A stretch of 64,000 nt of DNA from Atopobiaceae bacterium. GTDB lineage: Bacteria > Actinomycetota > Coriobacteriia > Coriobacteriales > Atopobiaceae. This document shows, piece after piece, positions 17,438-25,412 of this stretch (position 1 is the first letter of the stretch; every line of letters begins with the position of its first letter). The notes beneath the pieces were generated by a model. The model was not told the DNA's origin, searched no databases, and saw only the letters and a list, made by a program, of their open reading frames with translations. The DNA lies in contig JAFWMH010000026.1 in assembly GCA_017510785.1 (NCBI GenBank), forward strand, positions 1 through 64,000, given 5' to 3'. The position numbers and the translations under genes were made by a program.

Positions 17438-20400
17438 CTACACCTCGGCGTAAACCTCCTTGAGCTTGAGCAGGTGCGCATAGCGATCCTTTGCCGCCTG
17501 CTCGTTGCGCTCGAAGAGCTCCTCGGCGCGCTCGGGGAACTCGCGGGTAAGACGGTTGTAGCGAGCCTCGTTGAGCAGGAACTCGCGATAGCCGCCCGCC
17601 GGCTCCTTGCTGGTAAGCGTGAACTTCTTGCCTGCGGGAGCGGCCGGATTGAAGGTGAAGAGGTTCCAGTAACCGCACTCAACGGCCTTCTTCATCTCGT
17701 CCTGGCAGTGCGTCATGCCACCCTTGATGGAGTGCATCTCGCACGGGCTGTAGCCAATGATGAGGGACGGGCCGTCGTAGGCCTCGGCCTCTTGGATGGC
17801 CTTGAGCGTTTGCATGTAGTTGGCGCCCATGGCGACCTGTGCCACGTACACATAGCCGTAGCTCATGGCGATTTCGGCGAGAGACTTCTTCTTGATCTCC
17901 TTGCCAGCCGCGGCGAACTGCGCGACCTGACCGATGTTGGAAGCCTTGGAAGCCTGGCCACCGGTGTTGGAATAGACCTCGGTGTCGAACACGAACACGT
18001 TCACGTTGTTGCCCGAAGCGAGCACGTGGTCGAGTCCGCCGAATCCGATGTCGTACGCCCAGCCGTCGCCACCGAAGATCCAGAAGCTCTTCTTGGTGAG
18101 GAAGGCCTTGTCTTTGAGGATGGCCTTGGCGGCGTCGGAGCCGTCGGCCTCGAGCAGCTCGATGAGGGCTGCGGCCGTCTTCTTGGACTCGTCGGCGTCG
18201 TTCAGCGAGGCAATCCACGCGTCAACGGCAGCCTTGGACTCGTCGGTGGCTGCCCACGCCTTGAGCTGTGCGCACACCTTGCCCTGGACTGCCTTGTAAC
18301 CAAGCTCCATGCCCAGGCCGTGCTCGGCGTTGTCCTCGAAGAGGGAGTTGTTCCACGCGGGACCATGGCCCTCGGCGTTGGTGGTGTAGGGGCTGGTAGC
18401 CGCGGGGTTACCCCAAATGGAGGAGCAGCCAGTGGCGTTGGAAATGAACATGCGATCGCCGGCAACCTGCGTGATGAGGCGTGCATAGGCGGTCTCGGCG
18501 CAGCCTGCGCAGGAGCCGGAGAACTCAAGCAGCGGCTTCTTGAACTGGATGCCCTTGAGGTTGTTGGCAACGGCGCCTTCCTTCTCGGTGACGTTGGCAA
18601 CGCAGTAATCGAAGACGGCCTGCTGATCGTGCTCGTCCTCCTGGGCGACCATGGTGAGAGCGCCCTTGGGGCACACGCCGGCGCACACGCCGCAGCCCAT
18701 GCAGTCGAGCGGGCTGATGGCCATAACGAACTTCATGCCGGGGAACTTCTTGGGCGGCATCATGGGCTTGGTACGGGTTTGCTCGGGAGCGGCTGCCATC
18801 TCGGCCTCGTCGAGAACGAACGGACGGATGGTGGCGTGCGGGCACACGTTGGCGCAAGTGTTGCACTCGATGCACTTGGACTCATCCCAGTGCGGTACGA
18901 ACACGGCCACGCCGCGCTTCTCGTACGCGGAAGCGCCGAGCTCGAACTGACCGTCGGCGATGTCCTTGAAGGCGGAGACGGGCAGGGAGTCGCCATCCAT
19001 CATGTCGATGGGGTTGAGAAGCTCCTTGACCTGCTTCACGATGGCCTCGCGACCCTCGAGAGGAATAACGGTATCGGTATCGGTGGCCGTCTTCCAGCTC
19101 TCGGGAATCTCAATCTCGGTGAAGGCGGTGGCACCAGCGTCGATGGCGCGCCAGTTGGCCTCAACGATGTTCATGCCCTTCTTGGCATAGGAGTACTCGG
19201 CGGCATCCTTCATGTACTTGATGGCCTCCTCGGCAGGCAGCACCTTGGCCAGCGCGAAGAACGCGGACTGGAGGATGGTGTTGGTGCGCTTGCCCATGCC
19301 GACCTCGAGGGCCAGGTCGATGGCGTTAATCAGAATAACGTGGATGTCGTTATTCGCGATGTAGCGCTTCGCCTCGGCGTTGAGGTGCTGGTCGAGCTCC
19401 TCGACGCTCCACTGGCAGTTGATGAGGAACGTGCCGCCAGGCTTGACGTCGCGGACCATCTTAAAGCCTTTAACGATGTAGCTGGGGTTGTGGCAGGCCA
19501 CGAAGTCGGCCTTGTTCACATAGTACGGCGAACGGATGGGGCTGTCGCCAAAGCGCAGGTGGCTTACGGTTACGCCGCCCGTCTTCTTGGAGTCGTACTG
19601 GAAGTACGCCTGAACGTACTTGTCGGTGTGGTCGCCAATGATCTTGATGGAGTTCTTGTTTGCTCCAACGGTACCGTCGCCGCCGATGCCCCAGAACTTG
19701 CACTCGATGGTGGAGGGGTCGGCCGTGTTCGGCGCGTCGGGATTCTCGTCGAGCGAAAGGTTGGTGACGTCGTCCACGATGCCAATAACGAACTCGCGCT
19801 TGGGATCGTCCTTCTTGAGCTCGTCGTAAATGGCGAAGGCGCTCGCGGGGGGCGTGTCCTTGGAGCCGAGACCATAACGGCCACCGATAACTTTGATGCC
19901 GTTGCAGCCAGACTCGAAGAGCGAGGTGACGACGTCTTGGTACAGGGGCTCGCCGATGGAGCCGGGCTCCTTGGTGCGGTCCACAACCGCGATGGACTTA
20001 ACCGTCTTGGGTAGCGCGGCGATGAAGTGCTCCACGGACCACGGACGATACAGGCGGACCTTAACCAAACCGACCTTCTCGCCGTGAGCGTTGAGGTAGT
20101 CGATGACCTCTTCGAGCACGTCGCAGAACGAACCCATGCACACGACGACGCGGTCGGCATCCTCGGCGCCGTAGTAGTCGAACAGGTGATAATTGGTGCC
20201 GAGCTTGGCGTTAACCTGGTTCATGTAGTCCTCGACGACGGCGGGCAGCGCGTTGTAGGTGCTGTTGCAGGCCTCGCGATGCTGGAAGAAGATGTCGCCG
20301 TTCTCGTGGGAGCCACGCGCCGCGGGGTGCTCGGGGTTGAGGGCGTGGTCGCGGAACGCCTGGACGGCGTCCATGTCGCACATTTCCGCAAGGTCGTCGT

Positions 20401-20962
20401 AGTCCCAAATGGCAACCTTCTGGATTTCGTGAGAGGTGCGGAAGCCGTCGAAGAAGTTCAGGAACGGCGTACGGCCCTTGATGGCGGCAAGGTGTGCGAC
20501 GGCACCGAGGTCCATGACCTCCTGCACGTTGGTTTCGGCGAGCATGGCGAAACCGGTTTGACGGCATGCCATAACGTCGGAGTGATCGCCAAAGATGTTG
20601 AGCGCGTGGCTGGCCACGGTACGGGCAGACACGTGGAACACACCCGGAAGCTGCTCGCCGGCGATTTTGTACATGTTGGGAATCATGAGCAGCAGGCCCT
20701 GAGACGCCGTGTAGGTGGTGGTAAGGGCGCCTGCGCCCAGCGAGCCGTGCACGGTACCTGCGGCGCCGGCCTCCGACTCCATCTCCACAACCTTGACGGG
20801 CGTGCCAAAGATGTTCTTTTGGCCCTTGGCTGCCCACTGGTCGACGTAGTCGGCCATCGGGCTAGACGGGGTGATGGGGTAAATACCCGCTACCTCCGTA
20901 AACGCGTACGACACGTATGCCGCTGCGTTGTTGCCGTCCATGGACTTAAACTTTCTTGCCAT
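17438..20962 (-). CDS. nifJ: Pyruvate:ferredoxin (flavodoxin) oxidoreductase
   Basis: A 1174-residue single-chain enzyme of normal length for the family. It oxidises pyruvate with CoA to acetyl-CoA and CO2 and passes electrons to ferredoxin or flavodoxin, a central reaction of anaerobes. The N-terminal domain starts MARKFKSMDGNNAAAYVSYA with TEVAGIYPITPSSPM. Two 4Fe-4S motifs, CIECNTCANVCP and CMGCGVCAGVCP, lie near residues 697 and 752. The TPP domain has CAGCAETAY, SNATGCSSIWGNPA and GGDGWAYDIGFGG. ATG 20962 is chosen for AAGGAGAGG just ahead; the frame stays open upstream without family similarity. It is monocistronic, with its own terminator. Confidence 0.97.
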   Translation of the reverse strand: MARKFKSMDGNNAAAYVSYAFTEVAGIYPITPSSPMADYVDQWAAKGQKNIFGTPVKVVEMESEAGAAGTVHGSLGAGALTTTYTASQGLLLMIPNMYKIAGEQLPGVFHVSARTVASHALNIFGDHSDVMACRQTGFAMLAETNVQEVMDLGAVAHLAAIKGRTPFLNFFDGFRTSHEIQKVAIWDYDDLAEMCDMDAVQAFRDHALNPEHPAARGSHENGDIFFQHREACNSTYNALPAVVEDYMNQVNAKLGTNYHLFDYYGAEDADRVVVCMGSFCDVLEEVIDYLNAHGEKVGLVKVRLYRPWSVEHFIAALPKTVKSIAVVDRTKEPGSIGEPLYQDVVTSLFESGCNGIKVIGGRYGLGSKDTPPASAFAIYDELKKDDPKREFVIGIVDDVTNLSLDENPDAPNTADPSTIECKFWGIGGDGTVGANKNSIKIIGDHTDKYVQAYFQYDSKKTGGVTVSHLRFGDSPIRSPYYVNKADFVACHNPSYIVKGFKMVRDVKPGGTFLINCQWSVEELDQHLNAEAKRYIANNDIHVILINAIDLALEVGMGKRTNTILQSAFFALAKVLPAEEAIKYMKDAAEYSYAKKGMNIVEANWRAIDAGATAFTEIEIPESWKTATDTDTVIPLEGREAIVKQVKELLNPIDMMDGDSLPVSAFKDIADGQFELGASAYEKRGVAVFVPHWDESKCIECNTCANVCPHATIRPFVLDEAEMAAAPEQTRTKPMMPPKKFPGMKFVMAISPLDCMGCGVCAGVCPKGALTMVAQEDEHDQQAVFDYCVANVTEKEGAVANNLKGIQFKKPLLEFSGSCAGCAETAYARLITQVAGDRMFISNATGCSSIWGNPAATSPYTTNAEGHGPAWNNSLFEDNAEHGLGMELGYKAVQGKVCAQLKAWAATDESKAAVDAWIASLNDADESKKTAAALIELLEADGSDAAKAILKDKAFLTKKSFWIFGGDGWAYDIGFGGLDHVLASGNNVNVFVFDTEVYSNTGGQASKASNIGQVAQFAAAGKEIKKKSLAEIAMSYGYVYVAQVAMGANYMQTLKAIQEAEAYDGPSLIIGYSPCEMHSIKGGMTHCQDEMKKAVECGYWNLFTFNPAAPAGKKFTLTSKEPAGGYREFLLNEARYNRLTREFPERAEELFERNEQAAKDRYAHLLKLKEVYAEV

Positions 20963-21336
20963 GTCCTCTCCTTCTTCGACTTTGGTGGCTCGCACTCCCT
21001 GGCAAGCCATACTCACACGTAGACCATAATACCGCAAATTGGGACAGTAATAAAAGAGCACGGGGTAGATGGCGAGATTCTCACAAGGGGCAGGCTGCCT
21101 CGCGGGTGGGGTGCCACACGTGGGAGTTTGTCTCTCGGGCAATGGCCCCCAACGGTCGGCTCGCGATCGGCTCGCTCGAACCAGCCCGAGCTCATACATG
21201 CTAGCACTCTTTACACGCTATCACTCTTACGATATGGTTTTTCTTGAAATCTGCCCCAAGGAACCGATTTCCCAAGAGAGAGCGTCTCGCCAAAGGTCCT
21301 CTCGAAGCTTTCCACGGAATGGCCATGCATCAAAGT
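20963..21336. other. Long upstream region of nifJ
   Basis: No gene is seen. It holds the nifJ leader, a weak candidate -10 (TATTAT on the minus strand, complement of 21026-21031), and a pair of tandem near-identical motifs at 21196-21228 described separately. The open frames crossing it lack start signals and family similarity. Confidence 0.5.
21196..21228. repeat. Tandem pair of 16-bp motifs upstream of nifJ
   Basis: ACATGCTAGCACTCTT (21196-21211) and ACACGCTATCACTCTT (21213-21228) differ at two positions and are repeated with a 17-bp period, about 235 bp upstream of nifJ. A direct repeat of this size fits a pair of regulator half-sites. No regulator is assigned. Confidence 0.55.
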
Positions 21337-21441
21337 TTCAATGTGTACAATTTCCCCGCCAGAAAACCGGCCCAATGTACAATTCGAGACTAGAATTGTA
21401 CATTGAGCCGGTTTTTGGGAACGATAATTGTACACATTGAA
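21337..21441. repeat. 105-bp nested palindrome with four TGTACA cores
   Basis: Outer arms TTCAATGTGTACAATT (21337-21352) and its exact complement (21426-21441) enclose inner arms 21363-21385 and 21393-21415, which are complementary over 23 bp with one mismatch and flank a 7-bp loop (GAGACTA). The inner arms carry AAAACCGGC and GCCGGTTTT at their outer ends, so it could also work as a bidirectional terminator. TGTACA cores begin at 21344, 21376, 21397 and 21429, with 32-21-32 bp spacing. It lies between divergent nifJ and gluQ. Confidence 0.9.
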
Positions 21442-21521
21442 CTATAGATATCAGCATTTTTTTCAAATGTGGCAACATGAGTCCGAGCGAACACACCACG
21501 AGCGAGTAGAAAGGATCACAC

Positions 21522-22448
21522 ATGAGAGAAGCCATCGTCGGCAGATTCGCGCCAACGCCATCCGGCAGGATGCATGCGGGCAACGTGTTCGCAGCACTCA
21601 TGGCATGGCTGGGCGCGCGCACCACAGGCGGACGGCTTGTGCTGCGCATCGAGGACCTCGATCCACGCGGACACCGACCCGAAGCAACGCGACAGCTGCT
21701 CGACGACCTGCAATGGCTTGGTCTCGACTGGGACGAAGGTCCTTATCGGCAAAGTGAACGAACCGAAATCTACGTGGATGCCATTAAGCGGCTCGACGAG
21801 CTCGGCCTCGTTTATCCCTGCTTCTGCACGCGCGCCCAATTGCACGCGGCCACGGCACCGCACGCGTCCGACGGCACATTCGTGTATGCAGGTACATGCC
21901 GCCATCTCACGCCCGACGAGGTTGCAGCCCGCTCGGAGACGCGTGCGCCTGCCTTGCGTTTGCGCGTGCCCGATGAGGACGATCCCGCGGGCACAATTGT
22001 GTTCGACGACGTCGTGTTCGGACCGCAGCGCGAGGTATTGTCTCGTGAATGCGGCGATTTTTTGGTACGACGAAGCGACGGGGTGCTAGCGTATCAGCTG
22101 GCGGTGGTGGTGGACGATGCCCTCATGGGTGTTACCCAAGTGGTGCGCGGGCGTGATTTGCTGGGCTCGGTAGCACGGCAAATCTATTTGCAGCGATTGC
22201 TGGGGTACGCCACGCCCACGTACGCGCATGTGCCATTGCTGGTTGCGCCCGACGGACGGCGACTTTCGAAGCGCGATCGCGACCTCGACCTCGGAGCAAT
22301 TCGCGCGCGCGACACAGGACCAGAGCGCCTACTTGGCGAACTCGCCGCATGCGCGGGTTTCGCAGAGAAAGGCGAGACGCTGTGTGCCGACCAGCTCGTC
22401 GACCGCTTCTCGTGGGACAACATGCGCCGCGACGACATCGTGTTTTGA
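21522..22448 (+). CDS. gluQ: Glutamyl-Q tRNA(Asp) synthetase
   Basis: A 308-residue truncated glutamyl-tRNA synthetase paralogue without the anticodon-binding domain, the typical form of GluQRS. The HIGH-type motif is in FAPTPSGRMHAGNVF, the KMSKS-type motif in RRLSKRDRD near residue 247, and cysteines in PCFCTRAQL and GTCRH form the zinc site. The enzyme attaches glutamate to the queuosine base at the wobble position of tRNA-Asp. ATG 21522 is the first start after the upstream AAAGGATCACAC. It follows the 105-bp palindrome by 80 bp and may be controlled by it. Confidence 0.9.
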   Translation: MREAIVGRFAPTPSGRMHAGNVFAALMAWLGARTTGGRLVLRIEDLDPRGHRPEATRQLLDDLQWLGLDWDEGPYRQSERTEIYVDAIKRLDELGLVYPCFCTRAQLHAATAPHASDGTFVYAGTCRHLTPDEVAARSETRAPALRLRVPDEDDPAGTIVFDDVVFGPQREVLSRECGDFLVRRSDGVLAYQLAVVVDDALMGVTQVVRGRDLLGSVARQIYLQRLLGYATPTYAHVPLLVAPDGRRLSKRDRDLDLGAIRARDTGPERLLGELAACAGFAEKGETLCADQLVDRFSWDNMRRDDIVF

Positions 22449-22541
22449 GGATTCCCGGCACGAGTGATTCCGGCCATGTCGCAGAAGAGCTGCCCGACCA
22501 CATTCGCCATAGTGTCAAAGTTATTATAAGCGGTACAATGG

Positions 22542-22572
22542 CCCTCCAGCCACTTTTGCGCCACCTGGAGGG
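22542..22572 (+). promoter_or_regulatory. Leader hairpin that would mask the TetR-gene ribosome site
   Basis: CCCTCCAG (22542-22549) is exactly complementary to CTGGAGGG (22565-22572), which contains the GGAGGG ribosome site of the start codon at 22580. The 15-nt loop leaves a hairpin in any transcript starting near the TACAAT element at 22533-22538 or further upstream. Confidence 0.55.
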
Positions 22573-22579
22573 AAATGCG

Positions 22580-23158
22580 ATGGCCATTGACGTAGAGGCC
22601 TTGGTAATCGACGCGCTTCTCGCGCTCGTCGAGGATGAGGACGTACCACTCGAACGCATAACGGTAAAGCGCCTTTTGGAGACTTCTGGCGTCAGCCGAC
22701 AAACTTTTTATAACCACTTCCTCGACAAGAACGACCTCATATGCAAAACGTACGAGAGGCGCATGGTACGGGCCTTCAACGCACCCCCGGTCGGTTTCGC
22801 GTTTCGCGATGAACTCGAGCGGTCACTCGCGCGCATGCGTAAACATGGGTCTTTTATGCGTCAGGCTGCAAAACTGAGAGGACAGAACTGTCTTACGGAG
22901 CATGCGCTCGCGCGCGCACAGGAATTCGACCTCGCGTGGCACCAATCACTGTGGGGTCCGAGTCCCATGCCAGAGGAATTGAGGCTCGCCACCACGTATC
23001 ACGCTATGGCCTCCACGCACATGGCCCTCTCGTGGATACTCTCGGGTTTTCCTTCGCCGGAGTCGGAACTCGCCGATCTTATCACCCGCATGCGCGGCAT
23101 TGGTATGGAGCGACTCTTCGAGGGGGCGCAAACGCCAGGCAACCCGTATGCGTCGTAG
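22580..23158 (+). CDS. TetR-family transcriptional regulator
   Basis: A 192-residue regulator from ATG 22580 (GGAGGG upstream). The N-terminal helix-turn-helix reads ITVKRLLETSGVSRQTFYNHF followed by LDKNDL, typical of TetR and close to the DhaS/DhaR type in which the second half binds a ligand or a partner. The C-terminal half is helical and ends GNPYAS. It follows gluQ by about 130 bp, and the hairpin at 22542-22572 overlaps its ribosome site. Likely targets are itself and the metallo-hydrolase gene downstream, but no inverted-repeat operator other than that hairpin is obvious. Confidence 0.85.
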   Translation: MAIDVEALVIDALLALVEDEDVPLERITVKRLLETSGVSRQTFYNHFLDKNDLICKTYERRMVRAFNAPPVGFAFRDELERSLARMRKHGSFMRQAAKLRGQNCLTEHALARAQEFDLAWHQSLWGPSPMPEELRLATTYHAMASTHMALSWILSGFPSPESELADLITRMRGIGMERLFEGAQTPGNPYAS

Positions 23159-23224
23159 CGCCAGCCGCGCGACCCGGGTTTCTCGCGACGCAAGCGCCGG
23201 GCAACCCGTATGCCCTGTAGCGCC
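23127..23224. repeat. 62-bp-offset direct repeat of the TetR-gene 3' end
   Basis: The segment CGCAAACGCCAGGCAACCCG through the stop codon and TAGCGCC (23127-23162) recurs at 23189-23224 as CGCAAGCGCCGGGCAACCCG and so on, with few changes. The second copy lies after the stop codon and is not in frame with the gene. Confidence 0.75.
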
Positions 23225-23372
23225 TGAGGCCCGGCCCCACAGTCCGTACAAAGTAGACAAAACCCTCGAATCGTCAATTTGTGGACGCGCGGTTCGAACC
23301 GTCCGTCGCATCTTCCGCACGCATCCCCTAAGATAAGGCCAAGATTCAAGCACCGAAAGAAGGAGGAGCCCC

Positions 23373-24200
23373 ATGAGCGTTCAGATTCGTCGCAGTGCAC
23401 AAGGTCAGGCCATGCCAAGGGAAACGGTAGCCCTCCCCGCCGAAGCCTTCGGACCGTCCGACAAAACCACCGTTTATTGGCTGGGCAACGCCGGCTTCCT
23501 TCTCAACAGTCGTGGCACCACCATTATGTGCGACCCGCTGCTGGTGGGATTCGACATGCCCACGTTGGTCGAGCCGCCCATCCTTCCCGAGGACGTGCCC
23601 GCATTCGATGCGCTTCTCTACACGCACATCGACAACGACCACTTCGCACGCGAAACACTCGCCGGCCTTAAGGACAAAGCCAGCGAAGTGCACGCAACCA
23701 CCTATGTGGCGCAGGTTGCAACGGACGAGGAGCACGTCGCAGGTGCCGTGGGACACGAAATCGGCGAGCACTTTTGTGTAGGAGACGTGGACGTTACGCT
23801 CACCCCGACGTGGCACAACTGGCAAGAGCACATGACGAGCGAGAAGTATCAGCACCGCACCTGGGAGCGCAAGGAGTACTGCGGCTACTGGTTCGATACG
23901 CCAGATGGCTCGATTTGGCTTCCTTCGGACTCGCGTCCGCTGCCCGAGTTCTTGGAGTGGGAGAAGGCGCCCGATATGATGCTCTTCGACTTCGCAGATA
24001 ACATCTGGCACATCGGCTTTGCCGGCGCGGTTGAACTCGCAAACCATTATCCCGAGTCGGAGCTGCTACTCATCCACTGGGGCTGCGTGGATGCGCCGGA
24101 ATACACCCCCTTCAACGGCGATCCCGAGCGCTTGGAAGCTGCCATCAAGAATCCTGAGCGTATACACGCACTCGCCTTGGGCGAAGGGCTTTCGCTGTAA
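23373..24200 (+). CDS. MBL-fold metallo-hydrolase (UlaG-like)
   Basis: A 275-residue metallo-beta-lactamase-fold protein. The metal signature THIDNDHF lies near residue 84, with later ligands in TPTWHNW, LPSDSRPLP and LLIHWG. A VYWLGNAGFLLNSRGTTI strand opens the fold, as in the UlaG/NAPE-PLD group, which includes L-ascorbate-6-phosphate lactonase and broad phosphodiesterases; the substrate here cannot be told. GGAGGAG precedes ATG 23373. It follows the TetR gene by 214 bp, so the regulator may control it. Confidence 0.87.
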   Translation: MSVQIRRSAQGQAMPRETVALPAEAFGPSDKTTVYWLGNAGFLLNSRGTTIMCDPLLVGFDMPTLVEPPILPEDVPAFDALLYTHIDNDHFARETLAGLKDKASEVHATTYVAQVATDEEHVAGAVGHEIGEHFCVGDVDVTLTPTWHNWQEHMTSEKYQHRTWERKEYCGYWFDTPDGSIWLPSDSRPLPEFLEWEKAPDMMLFDFADNIWHIGFAGAVELANHYPESELLLIHWGCVDAPEYTPFNGDPERLEAAIKNPERIHALALGEGLSL

Positions 24201-24282
24201 GGCCGGGTCTTCGTCGAGCAATAAGCCGCCAGTGGCTCTCCGGACTTCCGGATGGTCGGTTATGACGAAATTAGGCAAATAA

Positions 24283-24331
24283 TGGCACCCATTGGCAACA
24301 ATGGGTGCCATGGCACTCTTGGCACCCATTG
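24283..24331 (+). promoter_or_regulatory. Three-copy element forming alternative hairpins
   Basis: TGGCACCCATTG occurs at 24283-24294 and 24320-24331, and its complement CAATGGGTGCCA at 24299-24310. The middle copy can pair with the first (4-nt loop) or the third (9-nt loop, followed by TTTAGCATTATTTT). This looks like an attenuator or a bidirectional 3'-end element between the metallo-hydrolase and MerR genes. Confidence 0.6.
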
Positions 24332-24453
24332 TTTAGCATTATTTTGGTGCGGACTACCGCTTTTCTCCGGACACTGCATGGTCGGTCGTATGCACAATAC
24401 GAGATTCGCCAACCGCAACGCCACGTCTCAGCCACAAAACCGCTCAATACCGC

Positions 24454-24484
24454 TTGACCCTAACGTTACGTCATGGTTTATGCT
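24454..24484 (+). promoter_or_regulatory. MerR-type promoter of the TipAS regulator gene
   Basis: TTGACC (24454-24459) and TATGCT (24479-24484) are separated by 19 bp, the long spacer typical of MerR-family-activated promoters. The spacer contains CCTAACGTTACGTCA, with TGAC/GTCA half-sites around AACGTT, as in many TipAL/Mta-type operators. The start codon lies 23 bp downstream. Confidence 0.78.
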
Positions 24485-24506
24485 CTTCACATACCAAGGA
24501 GGCAGC

Positions 24507-25253
24507 ATGAAGACGGTACGAGAGGTAAGCGAGCTTTGCGGCGTGAGCATCCGGACGCTGCAATACTACGACCAAATCGGGTTGCTGTGCCCGGCCACAC
24601 GCACCGAGGCCGGATATCGTCTGTACGACGACGCGGACCTGGAGCGTTTGCAGCAAATTTTGCTCTTTCGCGAGCTTGAATTCCCCCTCAAAGACATCAA
24701 GCGCATCGTGGACAGTCCGCACTTCAACAGGTCGCGTGCGCTTGAGCAACAAATCGAGCTCCTTGAGCTCAAACGAAAGCGATTATCTAATCTTATAAAG
24801 CTTGCAAAGGACCTCAAGGCAAAGGAGACAAAGACGATGACGTTCGAGCCGTTCAGCACCAAAGAAATCGACACATACGCCGCGCGGGCAAAGGCTTCGT
24901 GGGGCAACACACCCGAATGGAAGGAATACGAGCGCATAAGCGCTGGCCGTTCGAAGGGAGAGGAAAGCGCGATGGGCGAGGAGCTTATGACCCTTTTCGT
25001 TCCGTTCGGCGAAATGTCCAAACGCGGGGTGGATCCAGCAAACGAGGAGGCCATGCTGCAGGCAAAGCGTATTCAAGACTACATAAGCAAGCACTTTTAC
25101 ACCTGCTCCGACGAGGTGTTTTTGCAACTTGGTCAAGCTTATGGCTGCGGCGGCGACTTTACGCAGAACATAGATGCAGCCGCAGGGGCGGGCGCCGCGG
25201 TCTTCGCCATGAAAGCCGTAAAGGCATATGTTGCCAACAACCGCCACCAGTAA
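24507..25253 (+). CDS. MerR-family regulator with TipAS antibiotic-binding domain
   Basis: A 248-residue regulator: MerR helix-turn-helix at residues 1-70 (MKTVREVSELCGVSIRTLQY, YDQIGLL, GYRLYDDADLERLQQI), a long dimerisation helix to about 110, then a TipAS domain (STKEIDTYAARAKASWG, EWKEYERIS, HFYTCSDEVFLQLGQAYGCG). TipAS domains bind thiopeptides and other hydrophobic drugs and switch the protein to an activator of its own gene. A cysteine is present in the FYTCS segment where TipAS proteins have one. AAGGAGGCAGC precedes ATG 24507, and the promoter at 24454-24484 has the expected 19-bp spacer, so autoregulation is likely. Confidence 0.92.
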   Translation: MKTVREVSELCGVSIRTLQYYDQIGLLCPATRTEAGYRLYDDADLERLQQILLFRELEFPLKDIKRIVDSPHFNRSRALEQQIELLELKRKRLSNLIKLAKDLKAKETKTMTFEPFSTKEIDTYAARAKASWGNTPEWKEYERISAGRSKGEESAMGEELMTLFVPFGEMSKRGVDPANEEAMLQAKRIQDYISKHFYTCSDEVFLQLGQAYGCGGDFTQNIDAAAGAGAAVFAMKAVKAYVANNRHQ

Positions 25254-25379
25254 TAAATACTCGTTTCATAAAACCGAGCCGCTTTGGCAGACAAGCCCAC
25301 ATTGCAAAACAAGCTCATCGCAGTGCGCGGTCGCACAACAAGCGGTCGAACTTCATGCGGCACCGTGTATCACACATAA

Positions 25380-25404
25380 CAAAAAGGACCCCGTTCGGGG
25401 TCCT
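25380..25404 (-). terminator. Terminator of tRNA-Ser
   Basis: AGGACCCC (25385-25392) and GGGGTCCT (25397-25404) with a 4-nt loop. On the minus strand the stem is followed by TTTTTG. It begins 8 bp after the tRNA 3' end. Confidence 0.92.
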
Positions 25405-25412
25405 GAATACTC

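Noticed and set aside
17474-20014. Long open frame on the plus strand (846 codons) opposite nifJ
   Set aside because: It is an antisense shadow of a highly conserved gene, with Val/Leu/Gly-rich composition, no ribosome site and no family similarity. GC-rich third positions of nifJ keep it open.
20963-21199. 79-residue N-terminal extension of nifJ
   Set aside because: It has no family similarity, and the AAGGAGAGG site precedes ATG 20962.
21211-21435. Short minus-strand open frames across the palindrome
   Set aside because: They translate the inverted-repeat arms, have no ribosome site and resemble no family.
22349-22579. TetR start inside gluQ
   Set aside because: It overlaps gluQ in another frame. 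The TetR domain begins right after ATG 22580, which has its own ribosome site.
24252-24506. Upstream extension of the MerR regulator
   Set aside because: It would include the hairpin element and the promoter. AAGGAGG before ATG 24507 and the MerR N-terminus settle the start.
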